The notes beneath the pieces were generated by a model. That model had not been told where the DNA came from. It saw only the letters and a list, made by a program, of their open reading frames with translations, and did not search any database. A DNA stretch of 64,000 nucleotides from Streptomyces eurythermus (GTDB lineage Bacteria > Actinomycetota > Actinomycetes > Streptomycetales > Streptomycetaceae), in contig NZ_BMSK01000002.1 in NCBI RefSeq assembly GCF_014649115.1, forward strand, positions 551,848-615,847. The letters run 5' to 3'. Position numbers and translations under genes: made by a program. Positions within the stretch are counted from its first letter, which is position 1. Every line of letters begins with the position of its first letter. This document shows, in pieces, positions 25,096-36,800 of this stretch.

Positions 25096-26154
25096 CTAGA
25101 GCTGGACCAGGACCTTGCCGCGATTGGCCGCCCTGTCCTCGTACAAGCTGCGGTACGCCTCCGGGATGGAGTCGAATCCGCGGCGGATGGTTTCGTGGTA
25201 GGTGATCTCGCCGCGACGGACCATTCCTCCGAGCTCGTCATGCATCGCGGCGAGTGTCTCCTGGTCGTACCACTCTTCCGCGAAGATCCCGCGCACGGTC
25301 GTACGGGGGAACATGATGTAGGGAAGAAGGCGGGGCCCGACATGGTCGCCCGCGACCTGGGTCGCCCACTGCCAGCAGACGGCCACCTGGCTGCCCACGT
25401 TGAGCATGGAGAACACCGCATCGGTGATCGCCCCGCCCAGGTTGTCGAAGTACTTGTCGATGCCGTCCGGGGCCGCCGCCCGCAGCGCCTCGCGGACCTT
25501 CTCCGGGGCGTCACCCTGCTGGTAGTGGACGACATCGTCGAAACCCAGCCCGGCCAGGTACCCGGCCTTCTCCGGTGAGCTGGTGGTGCCGATCACCCGT
25601 GCGCCGGAGCGCTTGGCGAGCTGGCCGGCCAACGAGCCCACCGAGCCGGAAGCACCGCTGATCACGAAGGTGTCACCCGGTTTCAGGGTGAAGAACCTGG
25701 TGAGTGTGCCCCAGGCGGTCAGGCCTGGCGGGCCCATGACGCCGAGCGCCGTCGAGAGGGGCAGCGCCTCGTCGTAGTGACTCGGATCCAGCCTCCGGTA
25801 CGCGGGGAACGGCACGGGGAACTCGCCATGCTCCCACCGCCACCCCGCACCCGTGCCGACCACATGACTACGCCAGCCGCCGAAGCCCTGCACCAGGTCG
25901 CCGACGGAGAAGGACGCCCGCGGGCCGGCAGCGATCACCTCCAGGATGCTGTGCGCGACCATGTGCGTGCCGATGGGCGTCTCAAGGGCGAGGCCCTGCA
26001 GATAGGGATCCACGGACACATAGAGGGTCTTGAAGAGCATCTCGTCCTCCTTGAGGGAGGAGACGTCCACCTCCTCGACCACCTTTTCGTAGATCCGGTC
26101 GACATCGGGAGAGCCCGGCACGTGCTCGCGCACGGTCCACTTCTCGATCTTCAT
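25096..26154 (-). CDS. medium-chain NADP-dependent reductase (PTM ring-closing enzyme, IkaC-like)
   Basis: A 352-residue zinc-independent MDR of the prostaglandin reductase/CurA type. The nucleotide motif is FVISGASGSVGSLAGQLAKR, followed by RVIGTTSSPEKAGYLAGLGF. The C-terminus ends with IPEAYRSLYEDRAANRGKVLVQL. PTM clusters encode such a reductase that closes the last carbocycle by reductive C-C bond formation; in ikarugamycin IkaC closes the inner five-membered ring. The start overlaps the stop of the upstream FAD enzyme by four bases (ATGA). Confidence 0.88.
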   Translation of the reverse strand: MKIEKWTVREHVPGSPDVDRIYEKVVEEVDVSSLKEDEMLFKTLYVSVDPYLQGLALETPIGTHMVAHSILEVIAAGPRASFSVGDLVQGFGGWRSHVVGTGAGWRWEHGEFPVPFPAYRRLDPSHYDEALPLSTALGVMGPPGLTAWGTLTRFFTLKPGDTFVISGASGSVGSLAGQLAKRSGARVIGTTSSPEKAGYLAGLGFDDVVHYQQGDAPEKVREALRAAAPDGIDKYFDNLGGAITDAVFSMLNVGSQVAVCWQWATQVAGDHVGPRLLPYIMFPRTTVRGIFAEEWYDQETLAAMHDELGGMVRRGEITYHETIRRGFDSIPEAYRSLYEDRAANRGKVLVQL

Positions 26155-27875
26155 TCAGACTCCTGGACGGTGGGGGCCGGTGCGATCCGGGACGGGGCGG
26201 GGCGCCGGCCGACCGGGATGACGATGTGTGTGGGCGGCGGCTGGGACCAGTCGATGCCGGCGGTGAACTCCACGCCGTCGTCACGGCAGATGAACTGCAT
26301 GACATGGCGGCCCGCCGCAGCCGCCCGGATGAGACCGCCGATCGATGACCAGACACCGGCGAGGTAGAAGTTCGCCAGGCCCGGCGCCACCGGACCGTTC
26401 TTCTTCACTTCCTCCTCGACCGTCTCCGCGCTCTCCACGAACGGCAGCCAGCCGGCGATGGTTCCGTCGTAGTTGCCGGTGTAGCGGACCTGGGTGAGCG
26501 GCGTCCCGATGTCACGCGCCACCACCGCCTCCGCCAGCCCGGGGAACTGCCGGTCCAGGAATTCCGTGACGGCGCGCTTCACCTGGCGCTTCGCGGCGTA
26601 GTACGCACGGCCGCGGCGTACCGCCAGGGTGTGGACCTCCTCTCCCTTGTGCATGCGGCTCCGCTGTTCCGGTCCCTGGCTCAGCTTCCGCCAGACGTCG
26701 GTGTCGGAGAAGTAGCTGACGAATACGACGGTGCTCCCCTGCGGTGACAGCTCCGGGTAGTGGATGCTGCGGAACTGGACGTTCATACTGGGCTTGCCCA
26801 TGCCGATGAATTCCGCCGCTTCCTCCTCGCCGAGCAGGTACGTCGAACAGGGCTCGCCCGCCGGAAAGGGGCGGTCCAGGCCCAGGAACACGGTCACGTA
26901 GCCGGGGTAGAGCATCCCTGGTTCGTTGATGGTCTTCGTGTAGAGGCGCTCGTAGGTCTCGTTGAGATACCGGCCGCCGAGCAGCCGCATCATCGTGGTG
27001 TGGCCGTCGCAGGCCGAGACCACGATGTCGGCGCGGAACTCCCGTCCGTCGCTCAGCCGGACTCCGGCGGCACGGTCGTTCTCGACCAGTACTTCTTCGA
27101 CCTTGGCGTTGTAGGTGATCCGCCCGCCGAGCCGCAGATAGCGCTCTTCGACCGACTTGGAGAGGCCGAGCGAGCCCCCTTCCGGGACGCCCGCTGTCGC
27201 GTTCGCGTGCGACGCCAGCTGGAAGTGGAAGGGCAGCACCGGGAACGCGGGGTGGTACTCGTAGAGAATGTAGTTGAACGCCTCGCGCAGGAGCGGGTCG
27301 GTGAACCTCGCGGAGTAGTCCGTCATGAGCGTGGTCATCGATCGCCGGATGACGTTGATGTACGGGACGAACGCGGCCAGCGTCCTCCAGCGCTCAAGCC
27401 GTCCCATCAGCCCCATCGGTGTGAGGAAGGGGTAGACGGCCATGCACTGCCTGAACTTCCGCAGGTCGCGGCAGAATTGCCTGATCGGCTTCGCGTCGGT
27501 GGGGGAGAGGTCGAGCAGGTGCGCTTCCAGGCGGTCCGGATCGGAGTAGAAGTACACCGCTCGGCCGTCACGGCCGCGCACGACGTTGAAGACGTCGAAG
27601 TTGCGCATCTGTTTGCCTTGCAGCGCGCCGAGCTCCAGCCAGATCTGGTGCATCTCGTTGCCGGGCCCCGACCCGAGCAGCCAGCTGACGCACCAGTCGA
27701 AGGTGAAGTCGCCCTTGTCCCAGGAGGTACAGCAGCCGCCCGGGATCTCGTGCATTTCGAAGATCCGGCTCTGGTAGCCGTTCATCTGCGCGTAGCAGCC
27801 CGTGGACAGACCGCCGAGCCCGCCACCGATGACGATCATTGTCTGGCGTCGGCGTTTGCGCACGTCACGAGCCAC
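26151..27875 (-). CDS. phytoene-desaturase-like FAD oxidoreductase (PTM cyclase, IkaB-like)
   Basis: A 574-residue flavoprotein. The dinucleotide motif is MIVIGGGLGGLSTGCYAQMN, then GGCCTSW; the C-terminal FAD segment has GLANFYLAGVWSSIGGLIRA. PTM pathways use one or two such enzymes to build the first ring(s) on the polyene tetramate; only one is present here. GTG 27875 is chosen because GGGAGG lies about eight bases upstream, giving an 11-base overlap with the PKS-NRPS stop; ATG 27839 is the alternative. Shared orientation and overlaps indicate one operon. Confidence 0.88.
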   Translation of the reverse strand: MARDVRKRRRQTMIVIGGGLGGLSTGCYAQMNGYQSRIFEMHEIPGGCCTSWDKGDFTFDWCVSWLLGSGPGNEMHQIWLELGALQGKQMRNFDVFNVVRGRDGRAVYFYSDPDRLEAHLLDLSPTDAKPIRQFCRDLRKFRQCMAVYPFLTPMGLMGRLERWRTLAAFVPYINVIRRSMTTLMTDYSARFTDPLLREAFNYILYEYHPAFPVLPFHFQLASHANATAGVPEGGSLGLSKSVEERYLRLGGRITYNAKVEEVLVENDRAAGVRLSDGREFRADIVVSACDGHTTMMRLLGGRYLNETYERLYTKTINEPGMLYPGYVTVFLGLDRPFPAGEPCSTYLLGEEEAAEFIGMGKPSMNVQFRSIHYPELSPQGSTVVFVSYFSDTDVWRKLSQGPEQRSRMHKGEEVHTLAVRRGRAYYAAKRQVKRAVTEFLDRQFPGLAEAVVARDIGTPLTQVRYTGNYDGTIAGWLPFVESAETVEEEVKKNGPVAPGLANFYLAGVWSSIGGLIRAAAAGRHVMQFICRDDGVEFTAGIDWSQPPPTHIVIPVGRRPAPSRIAPAPTVQESE

Positions 27876-30800
27876 ATGCCTCACCTCCCAGCGCGACGTC
27901 GTAGGCGCCGATGCCGGTCTCGCTCAGACACCTGGCAAGGGCCGAGCGGGTCAGGTCGGCGTTGTGCGCGACATGTCCCGGGTCGAGCATGTCGGCGTGG
28001 ACGCCGGAGCCGCACAACACCGTGCTGCGCGTGGCGGAGCTGCCGTCCCAGGTGCCGCGCTCGCCGGCCGCGTAGAAGGCGACCTTACGCTCGTCGGAGA
28101 TCACGGTGAGGGGAGCGCGCACCATACCGAGATTGGGTGTACGGCCGCAGAAGCCGATGTAGTCCCAGGCCTGGTCGAGAGTCTCCTGGGCGAGGTGCTC
28201 CGACCCGGTGTGCTTGCGCAGGTGCTCGCGCAGTTCACGCTCGAACTCCTCCAGATGGTCGGCGTCGGCGGTGAAGCAGGCGGGGATGCGGTAGGAGTCA
28301 AGGATGACGACGTCACCGACCTCGCGCCCGCGGTGTTCGAGTTCCTTGGCGACCTCGAAGGCCAGGTTGCCGCCGAGCGAGTAGCCGAGCAGTTCGCAGG
28401 GGCCCTGCGGCTGGAGGGCGTCGATCAGATCGGCGTAGCGGGCCACCTTGTCGTCACCGGTGACGTAGTTGAACGCGACGAGTTCGTACTCCCGCAGCTC
28501 GGCCGCGAACAGCCGGTAGACCAGTCCGTGACCGCCGGCGGGCGGGAAGCAGAAGACGACGGACCCGGCGCCGCGGTTGAAGCGCAGATAGGGCTGGGCG
28601 CCGGGGAGCCTTCCGGTGACGATGTGTTCCACCGTCCTGGCCATGCCGTGCAGCGTGGTCACCTTGAAGAGCTGGCTGACCGGGATGGCGATGTCGAACT
28701 CGTTCTGCAGGCTGTGGATCAGCTCGATCAGCTTGATGGAGCTGCCGCCGGACTCGAAGAAGTCGTGCTGGAGACCGACGTGCCCGAGGCCGAGGACGGC
28801 TCGCCAATGCTCGGCCATCCGCGTCTCGTAGAGGGTCACGGGCGGGTCGTGCCGTTCGTCGTCGGCGGGGTACCGGGGCGCGGGCAGCGCCGCGATGTCG
28901 ACCTTTCCGTTGAGGGTGAGGGGCAGCTCGGGCAGCTCGGTGAAAGCGGCGGGGATCAGATACGTCGGTAGGTGCGCGGCGAGATGGCGGCGGAGCTGCC
29001 GCCAGTCCAGCTCCGTACCGGGAGCCGCTACGCCGTACGCGCACAGCGTGCTTTCCCCGCGCTGGTCCGGCCGCAGGGTGACGACCGTCTGCGCCAGCGC
29101 GGGCCACTGCGCGAGACGGGACTCGATCTCGCCGATCTCCACGCGATGGCCGTGCACCTTGACCTGCGAGTCGGCGCGGCCGAGGAGGTGCACTCGCCCG
29201 TCGCTGTCCCAGCAGGCGAGATCGCCGGTGCGGTAGAGACGCACAGGCCGTGTACCCGGCTCGCGGCTGAGGGTGCGGGTGACGAAGCGGTGCGCGGTCT
29301 GCTCCGGGTCCCTGACGTATCCGGTGGTGACACCCGCGCCGCCGATCCACAGCTCGCCCGGGACTCCGGGCGCCACCGGATCGCCGTGCTTGTCGAGGAT
29401 GTACACCTCGGTCCCCGGGAAAGGCCGCCCGATCGGCACCATCCGGCTCGGCTCCAGGCCGTCCGTCGGCCCCTCGAAGTAGGTGCTGTCGATGGTGGCC
29501 TCCGTGAGGCCGTAGGAGTTGACCAGGCGGGTGTCCGGGCCGCACAGGGAACGGAGCCGGTCGTACTCCTCGACCTTCCAGCTGTCGGAGCCGACGATCA
29601 GCAGGCGCATGAAGTCCAGGCGGCTGCCCTCGTGCTCGCAGTGGGCGATCAGGCCCCGTACGACGGAGGGCACGAACTCCCCGCAGTCGACGCGCTCCTC
29701 CCGCATGGCGGTGTACAGCATCGCCGTGTTGAACAGCAGCTCGCGCCCGATGAGCACCAGGGTGCCGCCCGAGCACAGGGCGCGCACCAGGTCGCCGGTG
29801 AAGACGTCGAAGGACGGGCTCGCCATCTGGAGATGGACGGTGACCTCGTGGCCGAAGCGGTACTCCACCCGCCATGCCTCGTACGCCGAGGCGATGTTGC
29901 GGTGGCTGACCGACACCGCCTTCGGGTTGCCGGTGGAGCCGGAGGTGTAGATGACATAGGCGGGGGCGTCCATGTCGACGGCCGGCTCACGTGCGTCACC
30001 GGACGTCTCCACGGTGAGGTCGCCGAGGGTGAGCACCTGGCACGGCAGGCCGGCGAACCGCTCGCGTCCGGCGTCGTCGACCACCAGCACTGCGGCTCCG
30101 ACGTGCGCGACCATGTACGCCATCCGGTCGGCCGGGTTGTCGGGGTCGAGCGGCAGGTAGGCGCCGCCTGCCCTGAGCACCGCCAGCAGGGTGACGACGA
30201 GCTCGGCTGACTTGTCCAGGCAGACGGCCACCACCGCTCCGTCGGCGACACCCAGCTCGCGCAGCCGCCGGGCGCGGCCGTGGCTGCGGTGCTCCAGCTC
30301 GCCGTAGGTCAGTCGTCGGCTCCCGCCGTCCTCGGTGGGAGCGGAGACGGCGATCGCTCCGGGCCGCTCGGCGGCGATCCGGCTGATGAGCCGATGGACC
30401 GGCACGTCCGGCGCGGCGGCCCGGTGCCCCGCTCCGCTCCACTGGCCCACGATGCGCTCGCGCTCCTTATGGCCGAGCATCTGCAACCGGCCGGCGGGCT
30501 GCGAGGGGGCGGCGCGGGTCAGCGCGTCGAGCAGGTTGACATAGTGGGATGCCAGCCGCCGCATCGTCGAGGCGAGGAACAGGTCGGTGTTGTACTTGAA
30601 GACGCAGTGGAAACGCCGGTCGGCTTCGTCCTCGTACACGGAGAGGGTGAGGTCGAACTGCCCTTCCTCCTCGGGCAGCTCGATGTACTCCAGGCGGTAG
30701 CCGTACTTCTCGGTGGCCACCTTGTGGGTCAGGAGGATGAACATCGCCTGGAAGACGGCGGACCGGCTCGGGTCGTGCCGCAGGCCCAGCTCCTCCACCA

Positions 30801-33800
30801 GAAGCACAAACGGGTACTCCTGGTGGTCCAGGCCGCCGAGCACGACGTCCCGGACACGGGCGAGGAGCTCGGCAACGGTCGGTGAGCCGGCCAAGTCGAG
30901 GTGAAGCGGCAGCGGGTTGACGAAGTAGCCGTAGACCCCGGCGAACTCCTCCTGGGTGCGGCCTGTCACCGGACTGCCGACGATGATGTCGTCCTGGCCG
31001 GAATAATGGTGGAGCATCAGGTAGTAGGCGCTGATGAGCGCCATGAAGACGGTGACGTCGTGCTCGCGGGCGAGGGCGTGGACGCGTGCGCTGAGGTCGG
31101 TGTCGAGGACGAAGAACTCTGAGGCGCCGTTGTGGGTCTGGACGGCCGGGCGGGGCTTGTCCGTCGGCAGATTCAGGACCGGCGTGTCGGCCGGCAGATG
31201 ACTCTTCCAGTAGTCGAGCATCCGCCGGGCGTCGCGGCCGGCGAGGAACCGGTTCTGCCAGTTGAGGAAATCGAGGTAGCGGGCCGGGACGGGCGGCAGC
31301 TCGGGGCGCCGGCCCCGGCTCAACGCCTCGTAGACCGCGAGCAGCTCCTCGATGAAGGTGAACGTCGAGATGGCGTCGGAGATGATGTGGTGCACGGCCT
31401 TCATCAGCACCCAACGGTCACGGCCGCGTTGGAAGAGGCGCAGCCGGACCAGCGGGTCGTGCTCCAGGTCGTACGGCTCGCGGTACTCACTGACGATCAG
31501 ATCGTGGATCTCCTCCCACGGCCAGTCCTGGACGTCGAAGACTCCGACGTCCTGCCGGAACACGGCGTCCTCGGGCGGGGCGACCTTCTGGACGGGCCGG
31601 CCGTCCTGATGCGTGAAGTTGGCGCGGAGGCTGGGATGGCGTTCGATCAGGACGCGGAACGCCGCGAACATCAGGTCGGGGTCGAGCTCCACGCGTACCT
31701 CGACGGCGCCGCCGATGTTGTAGGCGAACCCGTCGGGGTTGAGCTGCTTGAGGAACCACAACGCCTTCTGGTTCTGGGTCAGGGGATGCTGCCGCTCGTC
31801 GTGGAAGAGTTCGACGACGGCCTCGTCCCCGGCGGCATCCGCGTCGGCTGAGACCAGGTCGACGAGTCCGTCGTACAGCTGGCTGACCAGGTCGCTGACA
31901 GGCGCGCTGCTGAGCAGGGCGACGACCGGCAGCGCGATGCCCAGCTCGGCCTGGACACGGGAGCGCAGCTCCATCGCCAGGAGGGAGTCGAGGCCGAGGG
32001 CGCCCAGGCCGGCGTCGGGGTCGACTTGTTCGGGCCGCACCCGCAGCACACCGGCGACGATGTGGGTGAAACGGTCGGTCAGCAGCGCCCGGCGGGTGTC
32101 GGCGTCGGCGCCGCGGAAGGAGGCGTGGAGCGTGTCGAGGCCGCTGCCGTCGCTGTCCGCAGCGGAGGACGCGCCGTCCGCCGCCGCAGCCAGGTCGGTG
32201 ACCAGCAGCGGGGGCGAGGGGTACCAGGCGAGGAAGACCGGCCAGTCGACGACGGTGGCGACGAGCAACTGTGAGCGGTCCTGGCAGATGACGCGTTCGA
32301 GGACGGCCATGCCTGCTTCGGGGGACAGCGAGCTCATGCCGCGATGAGTGCGGTAGTGCTCGATCAGCCCGAGCTCCTCGATCATGCCCGTGGCCCAGGG
32401 ACCCCAGTCCAGGCTGAGGGCGGGCAGGCCGCGGGCGCGGCGGTGGTGGGCGAGCGCGTCGAGGAAGGCGTTGCCCGCAGCGTAGTTGGTCTGGCCGGCG
32501 GTGGTCAGCAGCGAGGCGATCGAGGAGAAAAGGACGAAGTGGTCGAGCGGCTCGTCCGCCAGATGACGGTGCAGCAGGTACGCGCCGAGGACCTTCGGGT
32601 CGTACACGGCGTCGAAGGCCGCCCGGTCCATCTCCGGCAGGAGGGTGTCCAGGACCTGGCCGGCGAGGTGGAACACGCCGCGGATCGGCGGTGACTCCCG
32701 CCGCCTGTAGTCGGCGAGCCATGCGGTCAGGCTCGTCTCGTCGCTGGTGTCGAGCGTGGCCAGGATCGGCAGGGCGCCCAGCTCCTCCAGCTCCTTCAGG
32801 AAGCGGACGCGGTCGCCGGCGGCGGAGGCGGGGTCGATGGTGCGCCACTGGTCCCGGTCGGGCAGCGGGGTGCGGCTGACGATGACGAGGCGGCGGGCGC
32901 CGCGGGCGACCAGCCGGCGGCAGAGGTGCCGGCCCAGCGCGCCGAACGCGCCGGTCACCAGGTACGCGCCGTCGGCGCGCAGACGCAGCGGCAGCGGGCG
33001 GGGCAGGTCGGCGACCGGTGTGAGGCGGCTGGTGTAGCGGCGGTCGCCGCGCAGCGCGATCTCCTCCTCGCCGTCGGCGGCGGTCGCTTCCCGCAGGATG
33101 GCCTGGGCGTCCGCCCAACGGGCCGCGCCGTCGTCGCCGGAGGCGGGGTCGAGGTCGATGAGCCTGCCGCGGTGGGCGGTCAGCTCCTGCTGCCCCAGTA
33201 CGCGCCCGATGCCCCAGGCCGGTGCGGACAGCGGTTCGACCGGATCGCCGGGGGTGGCGGCCTGGCTGCCGCGGGTGACGATGTGCAGCCTGCTGCCCGG
33301 ATGGTGGACCGGCAGTGTCCGGGCGAGCGCGACCAGTGCGTAGCCGCCGAGGCCGGCGTGCTCGCGGAGGCCGGCTGCGGTCCGGACCGCGTCGATGGGC
33401 GGGAGGTCGAGACTCCACAAATGGGCTACGTGGTCGTAGGGCCCTTGCCCGGCCGCGCTCAGCTCGGCGAAGAGACGTTCCAGGTCGGCGGTGGAGCCCG
33501 GTGCGACCGTCGACTCGCGCTGGTCCGGCGACATGCCGTAGCCCGGGCCTGGCCGCACCAGATGGCACCGCCCGCCCAGGGCGGTGATCTGCGTGGCAAG
33601 CTCATCGGCGACGCCCTGCGCGTCGGCGAGGACGAGCCAGTCCCGGGCGGGAGTTTCGGTCGTACTCGCCGTCCCGGACTCGTGCGGGGTCTCGACCCAG
33701 GAGATGTCGGCGAGCCAGGAATCGATGGTGGTCAGGCCGACGGCTGCGGATGCCTTCTCGACGTCGGCGGCGCGGAACCCGGTGATACCGCCGAGTGGAG

Positions 33801-36800
33801 TGCCGTCGTCGGCGTAGACGGCGATGTCCCCGACGAGTTCGCCGTCGGCGCGGCTGGTGAGGGTGGCGTGCGCCCACAGCGGCTGGTCCCCGACGGCGTC
33901 GAGGCGTACCTCGTCGATCGAGAGCGGCAGCCGGATGCCGGTGCCGGGCGCGGCATCCTGGCCCTGGACCAGGATTTGCGGCGTCAGCAGCGTCTGGAAG
34001 CAGGCGTCGAGCAGCACAGGGTGCAGATGGTGGCGGGCGGCGTCGTCGCCGATCGACACGGGCGGTCGGATGCGGGCGAGCGCCTCGTCGGAGCCGATCC
34101 ATACCTCTTCGATCCCTTGGAACGCCGGTCCGTAGTGGTAACCGAGCGCGGCGAGTGCTGCGTAGCATTCGGCACCGTCCATCCGACGAGCGCCGCCCCC
34201 ACGGATCGCGTCGGTGTCGAGCCGGGGTGCGCTCCTACGGAGTCCGCGCTGCGCGGAGCGCAGGGCACCACGGGCGTGCACGCTCCGCTCACCCGTATCT
34301 TCCCGCGGAACGCCTGCGATGGTGAACGCGGCGTCTTCGGTGCAGACGGACAGCTGCACCGTCGCAGTCTCGCCGACAGGGCTCTCGGGGCCGGTCGGCA
34401 GGAACAGCGCCTTGCGCAGGTCGATGTCGGCGAGGACGGCGTCGCCGCCGGTCAGTACCCGGGCGGCCTGCGTCGCCATCTCCACGTAGCCGGCCGCCGG
34501 GAAGACCGTGCTGCCCTGGATCCGGTGGTCCCGCAGATACGGCAGGGACTCCACATCGAGCCTGGCTTCCCAGACCGGTTCGGCGGTATCGAGGCGGCGC
34601 CCGAGCAGGGGGTGGTCCAGGCGGCCGAGACGGACCTGCTCGACCGGCTTGGGCTCCGTCCAGTACCGGTCTCGCTTCCACGGATAGCGGGGCAGCGGCA
34701 CCGGCCGGCCTGTGGGATGGAGGACGTCCCAGGCGATGTCGACGCCGAGGCTGTGCAGCGCCGCGAGAGAGAGGGTGAAGCGCTCGCTCTCGTCCTCCTG
34801 GCGGCGGATCGACGGCAGGACCCGCACTTCGCCGCCCCGGGCGCCGGCACATTCGTTGATCGAATGGCCCAGGACCGGGTGCGGGCCGATTTCGAGGAAG
34901 ACCCGGTGGCCGTCATCGGCGAGACGGTCGATGGCGTCACTGAACCGGACGCTGTCACGGACGTTGTGCCACCAGTAGCCGGCGTCCAGCTCGGGACCCT
35001 CGGCGCGTCGGCCGGCCGCCTCCTCGCCCGCGGTCGTGTAGAGCGGGACGCACGCCGGCCGCGGCTCGATGCCGGCGAGCGAGGAGAGCAGTTCGTCTCT
35101 GATGGGGTCCATGTACGGCGAGTGGTACGGCACCCGCACGGTCAGGAACTTGGCGAAGATCTCCTCGGACCGCAGCTCGTCGGCGAGCTCGGTGAGGGCC
35201 TGCTCGTCTCCGGCGAGGGTGAGAGCGCCCGGACTGTTGACGGCGGCCACCGACAGGCGGCCGGCGTAGGGCTGCAGACGCCGCAGGGCATCTGTCTCGG
35301 ACAGGCTCACCGCCAGCATGGAACCGGTGCCCACCAACCGCTGCTGGAGACGGCTGCGGTGGACGACGATCCTGGCCGCGTCACGCAGGGTATAGACACC
35401 GGCCTCGTAGAAGGCGGCGACCTCACCGGTGCTGTGCCCGACGATGGCGTCCGGTCGCACGCCATGGCTGCGCCACAGTGCCGCGAGGCCCACCTGCACG
35501 GCGAAGTTGGCGGGCTGGGCCAGCCAGGTCTCGCTCATCTTGGAGTGGGCCTCGTCGGCGGCCAGTTCCTTCACCAGCGACCAGCCGGTGAGCTCACGGA
35601 TTTCGCGGTCGCACGCCTCGACCGCCTCCCGGTAGACCGGTTCGGTGTCGAACAGCTGCCGTCCCATGCCCCACCACTGGGGCCCCATGCCGGTGAAGAC
35701 CCAGACCAGCCGCCGGTCCCGCTCCTCGCGCTGCTGGTCCAGGAGCACGCGGGGGTGGGCTTCGCCCCTCAGATGGGCGCCGAGGGCCTCGTCCAGCGAG
35801 GCGGGCGAGTCGTAGACGACGGACAGCCGCGACTCCAGATGCTGGCGGCGCCGGGCCAGGGTGTAGGCGAGGTCGGGCAGCGGCGCTGGGGGACCGTGGA
35901 CGCCGGAGAGCTCCTGCCGGATGTTCTCGGCGACGTCGAAGAGAAGCTCAGGATCCCGTGCGGTCAACGGCAGAACGGAATAGCCGGAGGGCGACGGGAG
36001 TGGCTGCGGTGCGTCGGTCGCCTCAGGCGCGGGGGCTGCTTCGAGCAGCACGTGCGCGTTGGTGCCGCCGAAGCCGAAAGAGTTGACGCCCGCGCGCGCC
36101 GGACCGTCGTGGCAGGGCCAGGGGACCGTGCGCGTAGGGATCTCGTAGGGCAGCGACGCGAGGTCGATCGCGGGGTTGATCTCGTCGAGGTTGATGTGCG
36201 GCGCGATGGTGCGGTGCTTCAGGCTGAGTACGGTTTTGACCAGCCCGGCGATACCGGCGGCCGATTCGGAGTGGCCGATGTTCGTCTTGACCGACCCGAC
36301 GTAGCAAGGAGCGCCGGGTGGGCGCCCGATCGACAGCGCGTGGCCGAGCGCGCCCGCCTCGATCGGGTCGCCGACGGGTGTGGAGGTGCCGTGCGCCTCG
36401 ACGTACTGGAGGCTGCCGGGGGTGATGCCGGCCTCGGCGCAGGTCCGCTCGATGAGGGTGATCTGGGCGTCGGCGTTCGGGACGGTGATGCCGTTGGTAC
36501 GGCCGTCCTGGTTGACGCCGCTGCCGATGATGACCGCGTGGACGGGGTCGCCGTCGCGCAGGGCGTCGTCCAGACGCTTGAGAGCGACCAGGCCGACGCC
36601 TTCCGCTCGGACGTAGCCGTTGGCCGAGGCGTCGAAGGTGCGGGACCGGCCGTCGGGGGAGAGGAAGCCGCCCTTGGTCTCGGCGATGGTGTATTGCGGG
36701 GCACTGTGCAGCAGCGCCCCACCGGCGAGGGCCAGTTCGCTCTCACCGCGGCTCAGGCTCTGGCAGGCCAGGTGCACGGCCACCAGGGAAGAACTGCATG